DNA of 64,000 bases from Paenibacillus_AR mesotrionivorans (GCF_046098205.1 NZ_JBJURJ010000005.1:248001-312000); one strand, 5' to 3'; shown: positions 16,658 to 25,252, counted from the stretch's first letter. The notes: generated from the letters alone by a model not told the origin. Translations and numbers: made by a program.

Positions 16658-16754
16658 AATATTGTCGTCACCTGTCGTCACCTTATGATGTATTTTATGA
16701 CCAGATATTTCGACATATAGAAAGGAAACTCCTGCTTGTTTTTTGCCAAAACAA

Positions 16755-16799
16755 CAAAAAAGCCCGCTGTCCCCTGCTGGGAGACACCGGAGCCTTTTT
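16755..16799 (-). terminator. Intrinsic terminator of the GH28 gene
   Basis: On the minus strand AAAAAGGCTCCGGTGTCTCCC pairs imperfectly with GGGGACAGCGGGCTTTTTT; the loop is AGCA. Confidence 0.75.
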
Positions 16800-16810
16800 A
16801 TGAACGATAA

Positions 16811-18394
16811 TTACTTCACTTGAACCTTGCCTTCAGCGCCGTTCAGCGCTTCGATCTTTCTGTGGGAGTCGCAGGTTGCCAGGCCATCCAGGACAATGCT
16901 GTCCGAACGGTTGCCGGTAGCAACCAGAAAGCGGTCATCAGACTCGGAGCCGCAGCCGCTCATCCGGGTAATGCGGACATCGTTACATTGGTGCAGCTTA
17001 ACCATCGGGCCTTCCTTGACTTGGATGTCCACATCAGTCAGAGCCAGGTTGGTGGCATTGGTGCATTCCACGCCTCTGTCGGCAATAGCCTTGTAGCGGG
17101 TCAGAGTCAGACCCTCCATCGGCACTTCCACCAGTCCCTTGATCAGGAACGCTACTTCTGCGCCGGTGCAGACGATGTCTTCCATATGCAGATTGCGGAA
17201 AACCGGAGTTTCATCCGTAATCGGATGTTTGTCCTCGGACAGGGTGCCGGAGCCTTCCTTGCCTTCATAGAACATGGAGAAGGAGATGGCTTCGCCGTCG
17301 ATGTTGATCATCCGGATGTTCTTCATCAGAATATCCTCTACTACACCGCCGCGGCCGCGGGCCGTCTTGAAGCGGATCCCGATATCGGTCCCCATAAACG
17401 TACAGTCGGAAACCTCTACGCAGCGTACCCCGCCGGACATTTCGCTGCCGACTACGAAGCCGCCGTGACCATGGTACACGATGCAGTTGCGGATAATGAT
17501 ATATTCGCTGGGGATGCCTCTTTCCCGGCCTTCCTTGTCCTTGCCGGACTTCATGCAGATAGCGTCGTCCCCTACGTCAAAGGTACAGTTTTCAACCAGG
17601 GCATAGCGGCAGGATTCCAGATCCAGGCCGTCGCCGTTTTGACCGTACCACGGGTTGCGGATGGTCAGATTGCGCAGTGTAACATGCTCGGAAGCCCAAG
17701 GATGCACGTTCCAGGCCGGGGAATTCTGGAAGGTAGGCCCGTCCAGCAAAAGACGCTTGCAGCGGCGCAGGCTGAGCAGATTCGGACGCAGATAATCTCT
17801 GGCCGGCTCGAATGCCTTGGGATCCTTCACACCTTCACTGATCAGACGGTCAACCAGCTTGGCGCCGTTCAACCCTTGCTCAGTCGGCCACCAGCTGTCT
17901 CCATCCACCACACCGGTTTTGGTTAGCTTATTCCATTGAAGCTCTGTAAGCTTCCACTTCTTCACATAACGCCATGCGTCACCGCCGCCGTCGAATACGC
18001 CCGGTCCGGTAATCGCGATATCCTCCAGCCCTTCCCCGTCCAAAGGCGAGGTGCAGCGCACTGTTTCCCAGCCCTCGTAAGTGGAGAGAATCAGCGGATA
18101 GTCGTCAAAATTAGTGCTGAACATGACGGTTGCACCGGCCTGGGCATGAAGCTCCAGCCGGCTGGCCAAAATGATGGGGCCAGTCAGCCACAAGCCTGCA
18201 GGGATAATGACCTTACCGCCTCCGGCTTCCGTACAAGCGGCAATCGCTTTGCGGAAAGCCTCGGTGTTGTTAGTCACTCCGTCTCCAACCGCACCAAAAT
18301 CAGTAATAGTAAAGCTGTTGGACGGTATATTCGGCAATTCGATTTCCGGCATAGTCCAGTTTCGTGTATTCGTTTCCTTAGTTATGTTCGTCAT
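16811..18394 (-). CDS. Glycoside hydrolase family 28 (polygalacturonase-like), cytoplasmic
   Basis: A 527-residue right-handed beta-helix protein of GH28, which hydrolyses galacturonan or related uronic-acid polymers. The N-terminal block ITDFGAVGDGVTNNTEAF is typical. Active-site motifs are present in order: NGDGLD (for NTD), VGDDAICMKSG (GDD), GHGGFVVGSE (GHG) and IRFKT (for RIK). No signal peptide is seen, so it likely acts on imported oligosaccharides. ATG 18394 has GAGGTG six bases upstream; GTG 18403 is less likely. It has its own terminator. No pectin transport genes are adjacent. Confidence 0.92.
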   Translation of the reverse strand: MTNITKETNTRNWTMPEIELPNIPSNSFTITDFGAVGDGVTNNTEAFRKAIAACTEAGGGKVIIPAGLWLTGPIILASRLELHAQAGATVMFSTNFDDYPLILSTYEGWETVRCTSPLDGEGLEDIAITGPGVFDGGGDAWRYVKKWKLTELQWNKLTKTGVVDGDSWWPTEQGLNGAKLVDRLISEGVKDPKAFEPARDYLRPNLLSLRRCKRLLLDGPTFQNSPAWNVHPWASEHVTLRNLTIRNPWYGQNGDGLDLESCRYALVENCTFDVGDDAICMKSGKDKEGRERGIPSEYIIIRNCIVYHGHGGFVVGSEMSGGVRCVEVSDCTFMGTDIGIRFKTARGRGGVVEDILMKNIRMINIDGEAISFSMFYEGKEGSGTLSEDKHPITDETPVFRNLHMEDIVCTGAEVAFLIKGLVEVPMEGLTLTRYKAIADRGVECTNATNLALTDVDIQVKEGPMVKLHQCNDVRITRMSGCGSESDDRFLVATGNRSDSIVLDGLATCDSHRKIEALNGAEGKVQVK

Positions 18395-18663
18395 TTCCTT
18401 CACCTCGCCAATATCTTATCATATAATTATAAATTTTCGTTGATTTTTGTTGACTAATTCATTAAAAGTTATACTTTCTTGATCTCGCATCCTAAAAACT
18501 GCATTCTCATGCTGCCGTTGACACTTAAGGCTTAGCATGTCCACCGTCTCTGCGCTTAAGTCCGGTTCCCGCGACAAAATCCGGCTTGGGTGGTAAGATG
18601 ACCCTACCCGGGTATACTGAGTGGACAGAGTATACATGATTACTGCGGACAGGAGAAGCTGCT

Positions 18664-19011
18664 ATGGCACCCGTTATTATTGTAGAAGGAAAAAACGACA
18701 AGAGCCGTCTCAGGCGGCTTTTGAATGACGAGGTGCTCATTCTGTGCACCTTCGGAACCCCCAGCTCCGAGAAGCTGGCCGAGCTGTGCAAACGCGCCGC
18801 GGGCCGGGAGGTTTACATCTTCACGGATAACGACAGCTCCGGCAAGAAAATCCGCTGGCTGGTCAACGAGGAGTTCCCCGATGCGGTGCAGATTTATACA
18901 CGGAGGGGATACGCCGGAGTGGAGGGCTCCCCGGACGAATATCTGATCCAGCAATTAGAAAAGGCGGGGCTGGAGGACTACATCCTTTACCCGCCTGCAG
19001 AGCCTCTTTAA
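18664..19011 (+). CDS. Small TOPRIM-domain protein (YusF-like)
   Basis: A 115-residue stand-alone TOPRIM domain. The conserved Glu is in IIVEGKND and the DxD pair in FTDNDSSGKK, the metal-binding residues of topoisomerases, primases and OLD nucleases. Bacillus YusF is a similar short TOPRIM protein of unknown role. ATG 18664 follows AGGAGAAGC. Its stop overlaps by 4 bp the stop of the convergent AEC transporter gene. Confidence 0.85.
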   Translation: MAPVIIVEGKNDKSRLRRLLNDEVLILCTFGTPSSEKLAELCKRAAGREVYIFTDNDSSGKKIRWLVNEEFPDAVQIYTRRGYAGVEGSPDEYLIQQLEKAGLEDYILYPPAEPL

Positions 19012-19931
19012 GGGATAAAACGGAGGCAGTAGATCACGATGGTGACAGTAATGATGCTGAATACGGTGGAAGCAAAAACCGCCTGTCCGGCAAATTCCGG
19101 TTCATTGTCGAATTCTACGGAGAGCAGGACACTGGACAGGGAAGTAGGTACGGCACAGGACAAAACCAGCGCCTGAGCCAGAAGCCCCTCCAGCCCCATG
19201 GCCATGACAATGCCAAAACCGATCAGCGGACCGGCAATCAGCCGCAGGGCGTTGGAAATCAGCACATCCCACAACTGGTCGATTCTCCAGTGCATTTGGG
19301 CCAGTTGAACCCCCAGCGTCAAGAGAGATAAAGCCACATAACCATTGGAGATATACGTAATGGGCTCATATATCGGCTTGGGTACCGGAATCTGAAACCC
19401 GTTCATAATTAAGGCTACAGGAATGACATAGATGGCGGGCATGCCCAGAATGGTTTTCATAATTTCTCGGGTATTGCTTTTATGGGCATTCACAGCGTAA
19501 ACACCATAGGTATGCGGCAGCACACTCTGAAACACCATAACGATCAATTGAACCGACATGGTAAAGGGATTGCCGGCGAATACCAACTGGTTCAAGGGAA
19601 TAGCGTAATTGGCACTATTGTAAAAAAGCACGCTGTTGCGCATAGCACTTCTCATTCCGCCGCTTAAACCCCTGAGCCGGGCGACGCCGTCCACGATGGC
19701 ATACAGCACCAGGAGGAAGAAGATGATGAAGCCCACAATCTGGAGTAGGATACCTGCAGACAGCCGGGATTCATACAGCATCTTGAACAGCATAACCGGA
19801 GTGAACAGGTAAAAAATCAGCTTCGAGAAGGTGCGGATATCCAGTTTAAATTTACGTTCCATCAACGCGCCGAGGCTGATCATCAAACATAAGGGAATCA
19901 CGTTATGCGATAAAATATGCCACAAAAACAT
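19008..19931 (-). CDS. AEC (auxin efflux carrier) family transporter
   Basis: A 307-residue membrane protein with about ten hydrophobic helices, beginning MFLWHILSHNVIPLCLMISLGALMERKFKLD. The N- and C-terminal halves have the related sequence pattern of the AEC/MdcF permease family, which exports or imports small carboxylic acids such as malate or malonate. The ending YCLRFIP is family-like. The substrate cannot be told. It is monocistronic and convergent with the TOPRIM gene. A moderate AAAGG site lies ten bases before the ATG. Confidence 0.85.
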   Translation of the reverse strand: MFLWHILSHNVIPLCLMISLGALMERKFKLDIRTFSKLIFYLFTPVMLFKMLYESRLSAGILLQIVGFIIFFLLVLYAIVDGVARLRGLSGGMRSAMRNSVLFYNSANYAIPLNQLVFAGNPFTMSVQLIVMVFQSVLPHTYGVYAVNAHKSNTREIMKTILGMPAIYVIPVALIMNGFQIPVPKPIYEPITYISNGYVALSLLTLGVQLAQMHWRIDQLWDVLISNALRLIAGPLIGFGIVMAMGLEGLLAQALVLSCAVPTSLSSVLLSVEFDNEPEFAGQAVFASTVFSIITVTIVIYCLRFIP

Positions 19932-20023
19932 GGGGTAACAACCTTTCTGCCTTCAAGCAAGGGAGGATTTCCTATTAAAAATACACCAAACGGACTCGAT
20001 CCGTCCATGTCTTTTCATAAATA

Positions 20024-20055
20024 AAGGAGGGAATCCCTTAAACGGGTCCCTCCTT
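20024..20055 (-). terminator. Terminator of the heme O synthase gene
   Basis: AAGGAGGGAccCC and GGGatTCCCTCCTT form a stem on the minus strand followed by TATTTAT. Confidence 0.6.
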
Positions 20056-20063
20056 ATTCGCGT

Positions 20064-21011
20064 TTATTTGGCTGCGGTATCTATCACCATAATGATAAAG
20101 AGAATGGTCAAATAATTAATCGAGTACACGAATACTCCTTTGGACCATTGGATATCGTCCTTGGCCCTAAAGCCGCGGGCGCATAATACCACCCAACCCA
20201 ATCCCAGGATCAGGGAAGAAACCAGGTAGATCAGCCCCACATAATCGTACGTATAAAGAAGTAGCGAAACCGGCACCAGCGGGATGACATACCGCATCAT
20301 GCTGATTTTGGTCCGGCGGTTCCCCTTCACTACCGGCAGCAGCGGATAACCGGCGGCGCGGTATTCCTCTTTTCTGCGAATGCCCAACGCCCAGAAGTGG
20401 GGGGGCTGCCAGAGAAGCAGGATCAGGAACAGGATCAGTGCGCCTTCATCAATTACGCCCATTACAGCAGTGTACCCGATAACCGGTGGCACCGCACCGG
20501 AGATAGCGCCGACGGCGGTGCTCCAGACCGAGGTGCGCTTCAGCCAGGCGGTATACACCCACACATAAACGAAAAACCCCAGAAAACCCAACCAGGCAGT
20601 CAATGGATTCACCAAAAAGCCCAAAATATTCAACCCGGCCACAGCCAAAACGATGCCGTATACCAGAACCACCTTCGGCATCATAACACCGGCGGGAAGC
20701 CCTCTGTCCTTGGTACGCTCCATCTTGGCATCCATGTCCCGGTCCAGATAATTATTCAGCACACATCCGGCTGCCATAACCAAAGCGGTTCCCACTAAGG
20801 TCCACAGCATCAACAGCCAGTCTACCTCCAGCTTGGATGCAATCCAGAAGCCCCCGAAGGTGGTAATCAAATTCGACATCAGAATGCCTGGTTTGGTAAC
20901 TTGTACGAAATCCCGCCAGCTTAGCTTGCGCGCCGCAGTACCGCCGGCAGTGGAAGCCTCTGCTGTTGCGGAGTCATAGCGGTCTTGCTTCTCTATCGCA
21001 GCTTGTTCCAC
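20064..21011 (-). CDS. ctaB: Protoheme IX farnesyltransferase (heme O synthase, CtaB)
   Basis: A 315-residue UbiA-family membrane enzyme that adds a farnesyl group to heme B to give heme O for terminal oxidases. The prenyl-binding motif NNYLDRDMDAKMERTKDR is present, with about eight or nine helices after a polar N-terminus. The GTG start at 21011 (VEQAAIEKQDR) has GGGAGGAA eight bases upstream; the longer frame reads through the regulatory region. No ctaA or oxidase genes are adjacent. A perfect PerR-type box lies 29 bp upstream, suggesting control by peroxide and metal status. Confidence 0.95.
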   Translation of the reverse strand: MEQAAIEKQDRYDSATAEASTAGGTAARKLSWRDFVQVTKPGILMSNLITTFGGFWIASKLEVDWLLMLWTLVGTALVMAAGCVLNNYLDRDMDAKMERTKDRGLPAGVMMPKVVLVYGIVLAVAGLNILGFLVNPLTAWLGFLGFFVYVWVYTAWLKRTSVWSTAVGAISGAVPPVIGYTAVMGVIDEGALILFLILLLWQPPHFWALGIRRKEEYRAAGYPLLPVVKGNRRTKISMMRYVIPLVPVSLLLYTYDYVGLIYLVSSLILGLGWVVLCARGFRAKDDIQWSKGVFVYSINYLTILFIIMVIDTAAK

Positions 21012-21039
21012 GAAGCAACTTCCTCCCTTATGTCTTTCA

Positions 21040-21054
21040 TTATAATGATTATAA
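21040..21054. promoter_or_regulatory. Perfect PerR box upstream of ctaB
   Basis: TTATAATGATTATAA is an exact 7-1-7 match to the Bacillus PerR consensus TTATAATNATTATAA. It lies 28 bp before the GTG start of the heme O synthase gene, where a bound repressor would block transcription. Fur and Zur boxes are related 7-1-7 palindromes, but all 14 fixed positions agree with the PerR version. Confidence 0.75.
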
Positions 21055-21173
21055 TAGCAATGCTCCGACCCTTTGACAACTAAACGGACCAACCAAGTCC
21101 AGGCAATTGTCCAGGCATAGGTCCAGTTCTGCTCTTTTTTTCAAGTTTCCTTCATTTCGGGTTTGTCCCCCAT

Positions 21174-21203
21174 GAATGTTCAGACCGGGCATCTGCATAG
21201 ATT
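21174..21203 (+). promoter_or_regulatory. Candidate sigma-E promoter of cwlJ-gerQ
   Basis: GAATGTT (21174-21180) and CATAGATT (21196-21203), 15 bp apart, resemble the mother-cell sigma-E elements kmATATT and CATACAnT with two or three mismatches in all. Bacillus cwlJ is a sigma-E gene, which agrees. Confidence 0.4.
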
Positions 21204-21243
21204 GAACAAGAGGCTGGTTTTTTGCGGCGGAAGGAGTGACGGC

Positions 21244-21669
21244 ATGGCAGTTATCAAAACAAACTCGGAGCAGACCAAGCTTCTGGCCAGACTCATGCGT
21301 GCGGAGGCCGAGGGCGAAGGCGAGCTGGGAATGCTGATGGTGGGCAATGTAGGTGTCAACCGGGTTCTGGCCAATTGCCTGGATTTCAAGAACATCCGGG
21401 ATTTGCAGCAGATGGTTTTCCAGCGTCCGGGCGGGTTTGAGGCAACGGTCAAGGGATACTTTTACCAGAAGGCCCGTGACCGGGACATCCGGCTGGCCGA
21501 GCGGGTGATCAGAGGGGAGCAGCAGCATCCGGCCTCCAATTCGCTATGGTTCTTCAGGCCTTCCGGAGGCTGTCCCGCCCAGTGGTATAATCAGCCGAAC
21601 ACTGGCAGGTACAAAGCCCATTGTTTCTTTTCCCCAACAGCTGAGAACTGCCCGGCGGTTTACAGGTAG
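21244..21669 (+). CDS. cwlJ: CwlJ, spore cortex-lytic hydrolase
   Basis: A 141-residue Hydrolase_2 (SleB/CwlJ catalytic domain) protein without a signal peptide, like Bacillus CwlJ. Strong family blocks are LLARLMRAEAEGEGELGML, VGNVGVNRVLANC, GYFYQKARD, LWFFRPSGGCPAQWYNQP and HCFFSPTAENCPAVY. CwlJ degrades cortex peptidoglycan during germination and sits in the spore coat. ATG 21244 has GGAAGGAG five or six bases upstream. It lies 47 bp before gerQ, its known partner for coat localisation. Confidence 0.95.
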   Translation: MAVIKTNSEQTKLLARLMRAEAEGEGELGMLMVGNVGVNRVLANCLDFKNIRDLQQMVFQRPGGFEATVKGYFYQKARDRDIRLAERVIRGEQQHPASNSLWFFRPSGGCPAQWYNQPNTGRYKAHCFFSPTAENCPAVYR

Positions 21670-21716
21670 CTGCAGTTATTCACACTTTTATCCATTAAAG
21701 GAGGTTTGTAAGTACA

Positions 21717-22157
21717 ATGATGAACTATCCTTACGGCAAGCCCACCCCTTATCCGTATCCGGGTGCCATGCAGGCCCAAGCGGCAGCGACTCCCCCGTTG
21801 TACCCCGCTTCCGGCTCCGTAATCCCCGGTGCACCCACAGCAGCCGCACCAGGCAGCCTTGTTCCCGGACAACTGCCGCTTGAGCAATCCTACATTGAGA
21901 ATATCCTGCGGCTGAATCTTGGTAAAGTGGCAACCTTGTACATGACCTACGAAAACAACCGGGAATGGAATGCCAAGATCTTCAAGGGCAAGCTGGAAGC
22001 CGCCGGCCGGGACCACATCATCATCAGTGACCCGCAAACCGGTATGCGTTTTCTGTTGTTGATGGTGAATCTGGATTATATCACCTTCGATGAGCCGCTG
22101 AACTACTATTATCCGCTTCAGCCTGGCCAATCCCAGGCTCCGGCACAGCCGCGGTAA
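21717..22157 (+). CDS. gerQ: GerQ, spore coat protein
   Basis: A 146-residue coat protein: Pro/Tyr/Ala-rich N-terminal third, then the conserved GerQ domain (YIENILRLNLGKVATLYMTY, FKGKLEAAGRDHIIISDP, LLMVNLDYITFDEP). In Bacillus GerQ is needed for CwlJ to reach the coat, and is cross-linked by transglutaminase. An AAGGAGG site precedes the double ATG. The order cwlJ-gerQ is the reverse of Bacillus gerQ-cwlJ, but the pairing is kept. A terminator follows. Confidence 0.95.
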   Translation: MMNYPYGKPTPYPYPGAMQAQAAATPPLYPASGSVIPGAPTAAAPGSLVPGQLPLEQSYIENILRLNLGKVATLYMTYENNREWNAKIFKGKLEAAGRDHIIISDPQTGMRFLLLMVNLDYITFDEPLNYYYPLQPGQSQAPAQPR

Positions 22158-22187
22158 GCATATCGAAACATCAGAATATCAGAAAAA

Positions 22188-22225
22188 ATAACGGGCTTCC
22201 GGAAATCCGGTGGGCCCGTTTTTGC
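22188..22225 (+). terminator. Intrinsic terminator of cwlJ-gerQ
   Basis: AACGGGC pairs with GCCCGTT, with a second short stem CCGGA/TCCGG in the loop, followed by TTTT. Confidence 0.8.
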
Positions 22226-22882
22226 TTATTCCTTTATAATGAGGCCGAAGAGCGGAGCCAATAATCCCGCTTGGGAGGCATCAATCACACAGCCCCTCAG
22301 ATCCTCAGGCTCAGCCGATAAGGACAGGAAATCGCAGTTGCTCAGGTCAATGCCCGAAAGGCTTGTTCCCGACAGAACCGTCTGTTCAAGCTTCATTCCC
22401 TCCAGTTGGGTATGCTGCCACGAGGAATGGTAACAGTCCGCATGAGCCATGGAGCTGTTCTTGAGCTGCACATGCCGCCAGTCATTAAAACGGAGAACGG
22501 TATAGCCCATATTGCACTCCTCTATCGTCACATCCCGCCAAACCGAATCGGTAAAATTGGTGCCCAACAGCTTGCAATTGCGGAAGGACACACGGTGAAG
22601 CGCCCCCTCCTGAAAGTTCGTATTAGATAAATCGCAGTTTTCAAACACTACGTCCAGGAACTCGGTATTTTGCAAGGCCGCTCCGCTGAAGGACACATTG
22701 CGGAACAGGACGCCGTCAAACCTTACCTTGCGGGCCTGCCAGTGTCTCAGCTCCATATCCGCAAATTCAGCCGTCTCCACCAGCTGTCCATCCTCCGGCT
22801 CAGGGAAACCCTCATCCGCTTTGGTGAGCACTGACGGCAGCGTCGGAGCCGACGGACCGGGAATCTTCTTTTTGGTTGCCAC
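22226..22882 (-). CDS. Pentapeptide-repeat protein (paralogue)
   Basis: A 218-residue pentapeptide-repeat protein. After a basic Pro-rich N-terminus (ATKKKIPGPSAPTLP), repeats such as ALQNTEFLD, CDLSNTNFQEG and GTNFTDSVWRD run from about residue 45 to 190. It has the same length, repeat register and ending as the protein at 12970-13605, so the two are paralogues. No function can be assigned. The GTG start at 22882 is chosen because AAGGAGG lies seven bases upstream. It is convergent with gerQ. Confidence 0.9.
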   Translation of the reverse strand: MATKKKIPGPSAPTLPSVLTKADEGFPEPEDGQLVETAEFADMELRHWQARKVRFDGVLFRNVSFSGAALQNTEFLDVVFENCDLSNTNFQEGALHRVSFRNCKLLGTNFTDSVWRDVTIEECNMGYTVLRFNDWRHVQLKNSSMAHADCYHSSWQHTQLEGMKLEQTVLSGTSLSGIDLSNCDFLSLSAEPEDLRGCVIDASQAGLLAPLFGLIIKE

Positions 22883-22910
22883 TTTGTTGCCTCCTTGTCT
22901 CCTTTGAGGA

Positions 22911-22937
22911 AAAAAGGACACCCTTGGGCGTCCTGAT
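22911..22937 (-). terminator. Intrinsic terminator of the EamA transporter gene
   Basis: On the minus strand AGGACGCCC and GGGTGTCCT form a stem with a short loop, followed by TTTTT. It lies just upstream of the pentapeptide gene's ribosome site, inside its leader. Confidence 0.75.
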
Positions 22938-23007
22938 AATACGTATGTATGTTCTACACTCTTCTAAAATCATTGTAGCAAAATGGGGCGGGTTTGAAAA
23001 GATATCC

Positions 23008-23901
23008 TTAGCTGCCCAGAAAAGCAATCAGCAGGATGCCCGAAAGGACAATAGCCGAGGCGGTTAGTCGTCTGGCTGGAAAACTCTCCTTCAACAACAC
23101 CAATCCAAGCACTGTACCAAACACAATGCCGATCTCCCGCAAAGGGGCCAGCGAAGCCACTTCAGCTTCACGGATGGCGAAGAGAAACAGCAGATAGGAG
23201 CCCGGGGAGAGGATCGCTCCCGAAAGAATCCTGCCCCATCCGGAGGTTAAAATTGGCAGCATCCGCCGACCTTGTCTGATTACCGCCGGTGTCAGCCCCA
23301 GCACAAAGCCGATATTCGTCACCTCCAGGATCGCCAGCGGCGAAAGATGCTGCAAATTCCATTTATCCACCAGGGTGTAGCAGGTGATGGTGACGCCCAC
23401 CCCCAAAGCCATAACCACAGGTTGTGTCCATTTGGGAGAGGCCCCGGCGTTTTCCGGTCCCTGGGATGCATCAGGAGGGCGGCTGCCTTTTCCCATCACG
23501 GCAAAACCCGCCAGCATCAGCACAATTCCCGCCCATCCCCACAGGGTGAGGCGCTCCCCCAAGAAACAAACCCCCGCCAGCGGAATCAGCAGGGTGGGGG
23601 TTCCCCGCATCACCGGGTACACCTGGGAAAGGTCCCCCCGCCTGTAGGTATGCGATAACAGCCAGGCATAAAAGGCCTGCAAAGCTGCGGAGCAGACAAG
23701 CATCCCCAGTGCTGCGGGAGAGAGGACTGCCCGGCTCATCTCACCTGCCAGGAGGGGCAGTAAGAGGATGGTGGACGGCATAAAAATACACCATAAATAA
23801 ACAGCCTTATCCGTACTGCTTTTGGTGAGCAAATTCCACACCGCATGGGCCAGTCCGGAGCATATTACCAGGATTAGGGAGAATGACACGGAGATCCACA
23901 T
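23008..23901 (-). CDS. EamA (DMT superfamily) transporter
   Basis: About 297 residues with ten hydrophobic helices in two repeated EamA halves joined by a hydrophilic loop near residue 145 (GKGSRPPDASQGPENAG). The first half contains SQVYPVMRGTPTLLIPLAGV and the second SLAPLREIGIVFGTVLGLV, typical drug/metabolite transporter blocks. The substrate is unknown. The start is uncertain, because neither ATG 23901 nor the short extension upstream has a clear ribosome site. Confidence 0.85.
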   Translation of the reverse strand: MWISVSFSLILVICSGLAHAVWNLLTKSSTDKAVYLWCIFMPSTILLLPLLAGEMSRAVLSPAALGMLVCSAALQAFYAWLLSHTYRRGDLSQVYPVMRGTPTLLIPLAGVCFLGERLTLWGWAGIVLMLAGFAVMGKGSRPPDASQGPENAGASPKWTQPVVMALGVGVTITCYTLVDKWNLQHLSPLAILEVTNIGFVLGLTPAVIRQGRRMLPILTSGWGRILSGAILSPGSYLLFLFAIREAEVASLAPLREIGIVFGTVLGLVLLKESFPARRLTASAIVLSGILLIAFLGS

Positions 23902-24039
23902 CCTTTTATTCGCATTGTTTTCAACTAAACACAACTACACACCATTAAATACATACAAACACACATTTTACTCCAAAAAAACCTGACCGACGGCATACCG
24001 ACGCCGATCAAGCCGCAACCCTCATTCATGCGCAGACTG

Positions 24040-24807
24040 TTATCTGCAGATTACTTCGATCCCCTTGCTCTTGAAAGACTCCGCGAACTCCGGCTCAACA
24101 GCGGAATCCGTAATCAGGCATTCCACCTCATCCGCTCCGCAAACCTTCAACAGAGACACGGCGCCGAGCTTGCTGCTGTCAGCCAGGGCAATGGTCCGTT
24201 TGGCGTTTTGCAGCATCACCTTCTTCACCTGCACCTCGCCGATGCCGTAGTCCGTCAATCCCTCCTCCAGGGTGGCCCCGCTGATGCTCATGAAGAACAG
24301 ATCCGCATGAAACATGGCGGTAAACTGCTCCGCCAGCTCGCCGATCATGCTTTGCTCCTCATTGTGGAGCACGCCGCCGGGAAGAATAATCCGGTACCCT
24401 GGCACATCCGACAGCTCCTGGGCAATGGCCAGGGAGTTGGTAATCACCGTAAGCCGGGTGATCTGGTTCTTCAGCAGCCGGGCCAAATGGTGATTGGTCG
24501 TGCTGGCATCCATGGCAATGGACATCCCCTCGTTTACGAAACGGGCGGCAATGCGGGCTACCTCCCGCTTTTCCTCCACATACGCCCCTTCGCGCATGTT
24601 GAGCGGCAGCTCCTTGGTGTAATCCAGCCGGGACAGGACCGCTCCTCCATGCACCCGTCGCAGGCGGCCCGCCTTCTCCAGATGCTCCAGATCCCGGCGG
24701 ACCGTCTCGAAGGAAACGTTGAACCGCTCCATCAATTCGGAGGCTTTAATGGCCTTCTCCTCTTGAAGCCTCTCCAGAATCGCCTGATGCCGCTGCTGGG
24801 CAAACAT
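24040..24807 (-). CDS. DeoR-family transcriptional regulator
   Basis: A 255-residue DeoR-type repressor. The N-terminal helix-turn-helix is visible in KASELMERFNVSFETVRRDLEHLEKAGRLRRVHGG, the family signature. The C-terminal DeoRC sensor domain, which binds phosphosugars, begins near residue 75 (REVARIAARFV, SIAMDASTT, TVITNSLAIA). ATG 24807 has GGGG seven bases upstream. No sugar kinase or aldolase gene is adjacent; the polysaccharide operon lies upstream on the same strand beyond 480 bp of repeats, so its target is not evident. Confidence 0.93.
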   Translation of the reverse strand: MFAQQRHQAILERLQEEKAIKASELMERFNVSFETVRRDLEHLEKAGRLRRVHGGAVLSRLDYTKELPLNMREGAYVEEKREVARIAARFVNEGMSIAMDASTTNHHLARLLKNQITRLTVITNSLAIAQELSDVPGYRIILPGGVLHNEEQSMIGELAEQFTAMFHADLFFMSISGATLEEGLTDYGIGEVQVKKVMLQNAKRTIALADSSKLGAVSLLKVCGADEVECLITDSAVEPEFAESFKSKGIEVICR

Positions 24808-24975
24808 ATCCATTCCCCTTTCCGTGTGCTGGTAATGTCCATATTCTACCACAGCGCAGCCTGGGCGATCGACATGGATAGCTCAATTGCTCCCTTTTCA
24901 AGCACCTGCTTCCGCATGAGACAGTCTGAAGAGGCTCAGCCTGTTGGATGGGCTATCCGGGGGGCTATCCGGGGA

Positions 24976-25066
24976 GATGCCCGGAGGGCTGTCAGAGCAG
25001 ATGCCCGGGGGGCTGTCAGAGCAGATGTCCGGGGGGCTGTCAGAGCAGATGCCCGGGGGGCTGCCC
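24976..25066. repeat. 24-bp tandem repeat, about 3.8 copies
   Basis: The unit is GATGCCCGGGGGGCTGTCAG plus AGCA. Full copies begin at 24976, 25000 and 25024, each differing by at most one or two bases, followed by a partial fourth copy at 25048. Shorter GGCTATCCGGGG repeats precede it (24950-24974). The units are adjacent with no spacers. Confidence 0.9.
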
Positions 25067-25077
25067 GGGGTTTATCC

Positions 25078-25252
25078 TGCAAAAGTGCAGTTATTTCTCA
25101 CTACAGTGCCACATTTGCTCTCCTATCCTGCAAAAGTGCATCTATTTTGGGCTGAAACCTTCAGACGGGTACAATCCGCAGGAAATACATGCACTTTTGC
25201 ATTTGGGCTCCCCCGTGAAGCGGATAACCGACAAAATAAATGCACTTTTGCA
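25078..25252. repeat. Quartet of TGCAAAAGTGCA elements, two direct and two inverted
   Basis: TGCAAAAGTGCA occurs at 25078-25089 and 25129-25140, and its reverse complement at 25190-25201 and 25241-25252. The distances are 51, 61 and 51 bp, so the block is symmetrical. The flank T(T/C)TATTT is also conserved on the 3' side of each copy. Confidence 0.85.

Noticed and set aside
24028..25155. 375-codon frame that reads through the 24-bp repeats as ADARGAVR units
   Set aside because: Most of it is antisense to the DeoR gene; the repeat part has no start signal of its own.
24976..25252. Possible CRISPR array
   Set aside because: The 24-bp units are adjacent without spacers, the TGCAAAAGTGCA copies change orientation, and no cas genes are near.
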